From the NCBI GenBank assembly GCA_031771865.1, contig JASISA010000010.1:1984001-2048000 (forward strand): a DNA stretch of 64,000 nucleotides, written 5' to 3'. A program made the translations under genes and the position numbers. Source of the DNA: Nothophaeocryptopus gaeumannii (taxonomy: Eukaryota; Ascomycota; Dothideomycetes; Mycosphaerellales; Mycosphaerellaceae). The notes beneath the pieces were generated by a model, which did not search any database, had not been told where the DNA came from, and saw only the letters and a program-made list of their open reading frames with translations. How positions within the stretch are numbered: position 1 is the stretch's first letter; each line of letters begins with the position of its first letter. Below, in pieces: positions 63,668 through 64,000 of the stretch.

Positions 63668-64000
63668 GGTGAATGAGGACGCTGAATCAAGGGTTTACGA
63701 AGTTGATGTGAGTGTTGAAGGACTTACCGGCCGGATTCTGTACACGTATCCAGGGTGTATATATTGCAAGAACAATGGAAGACTCTAGCTCAAATCGCGA
63801 AGCACAGACGCCATTCGCATGGCGAAGGCCGAGACGGGCGACGGCCCTGGAGGCGTCTTCGAGGGCATCGCCATCACGATTGTGGTGATTGGTGCATCTG
63901 ATTCGATTCACGATGCTATGAGGTCCGCAGGCTCAGTCCCGAGAGCAGTGTAGGTGAGCTCGGGAGGCATCTCCGGCTCGGACATCGAGATGTTGATCCT
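63668..64000. other. Upstream of the aldo-keto reductase, window end
   Basis: About 330 bases. A minus-strand frame starting at ATG 63985 (MSEPEMPPELTYTALG) may be the start or an exon of another gene, but too little is present to judge. Nothing else supported. Confidence 0.3.

Noticed and set aside
1..64000. tRNA genes and CRISPR arrays
   Set aside because: Looked for GGTTCGA-type B boxes on both strands and for spaced repeats; the few GGTTCGA hits lie in coding genes or lack an A box, and no spaced array exists. A tRNA scan would be decisive.

Overview
The window is fungal nuclear DNA, most likely from a filamentous ascomycete (Pezizomycotina). A Dothideomycete is my best guess, from overall gene style rather than from any marker. 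Genes lie on both strands, carry short GT-AG introns of about 45-150 bases, and encode typical ascomycete products: SMC4, mitochondrial IF-2, GGA adaptor, TSR3, uS10, nitrate and siderophore transporters, RNase T2. I saw no tRNA, rRNA or CRISPR array.

Layout. 1-11 kb: a truncated FAD monooxygenase, condensin SMC4, a small serine palmitoyltransferase-subunit-like protein and prenylcysteine oxidase. 11.4-18.0 kb: a head-to-tail array of five BTB/POZ-type genes plus one truncated copy, all sharing a tiny first exon. 18.4-24.3 kb: a divergent pair of mitochondrial genes (UQCC2/CBP6-like and mitochondrial IF-2). 24.5-29.9 kb: two unknown genes, then a divergent CUE3/ASCC2-like and RPS20 pair. 31.8-39.1 kb: nitrate transporter, a frameshifted membrane-protein gene, and a siderophore transporter with two GATA-type motifs upstream. 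40.9-51.5 kb: three genes whose frame is broken by a single in-frame stop, interleaved with GGA adaptor, TSR3, two unknown proteins and enoyl-CoA hydratase.

51,623-56,408 is a complete 4.8 kb DNA transposon with identical 38-bp inverted termini and a 4-bp AGAT target duplication. It carries an integrase-like (DDE) transposase, a second rightward ORF and a leftward zinc-cluster/coiled-coil gene, all with frameshifts. It is saturated with a short motif, CACTCG(T/C)AG, in both orientations, and the motif also forms the 3' splice sites of two of its introns. This is the most unusual thing in the window. 56.8-63.7 kb: secreted RNase T2, a frameshifted 2EXR/F-box-like gene, an MFS exporter and an aldo-keto reductase.

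Functional links visible in the layout: CUE3 (a ribosome-quality-control factor) sits head to head with uS10, the ribosomal protein whose ubiquitination that complex recognises; UQCC2/CBP6 sits head to head with mitochondrial IF-2. Splice sites were assigned by reading GT/AG signals and checking codon phase; none is confirmed by transcripts. Several disrupted genes (three stops, two frameshifts outside the transposon) could be real decay or sequence error, and this cannot be settled from the window alone.
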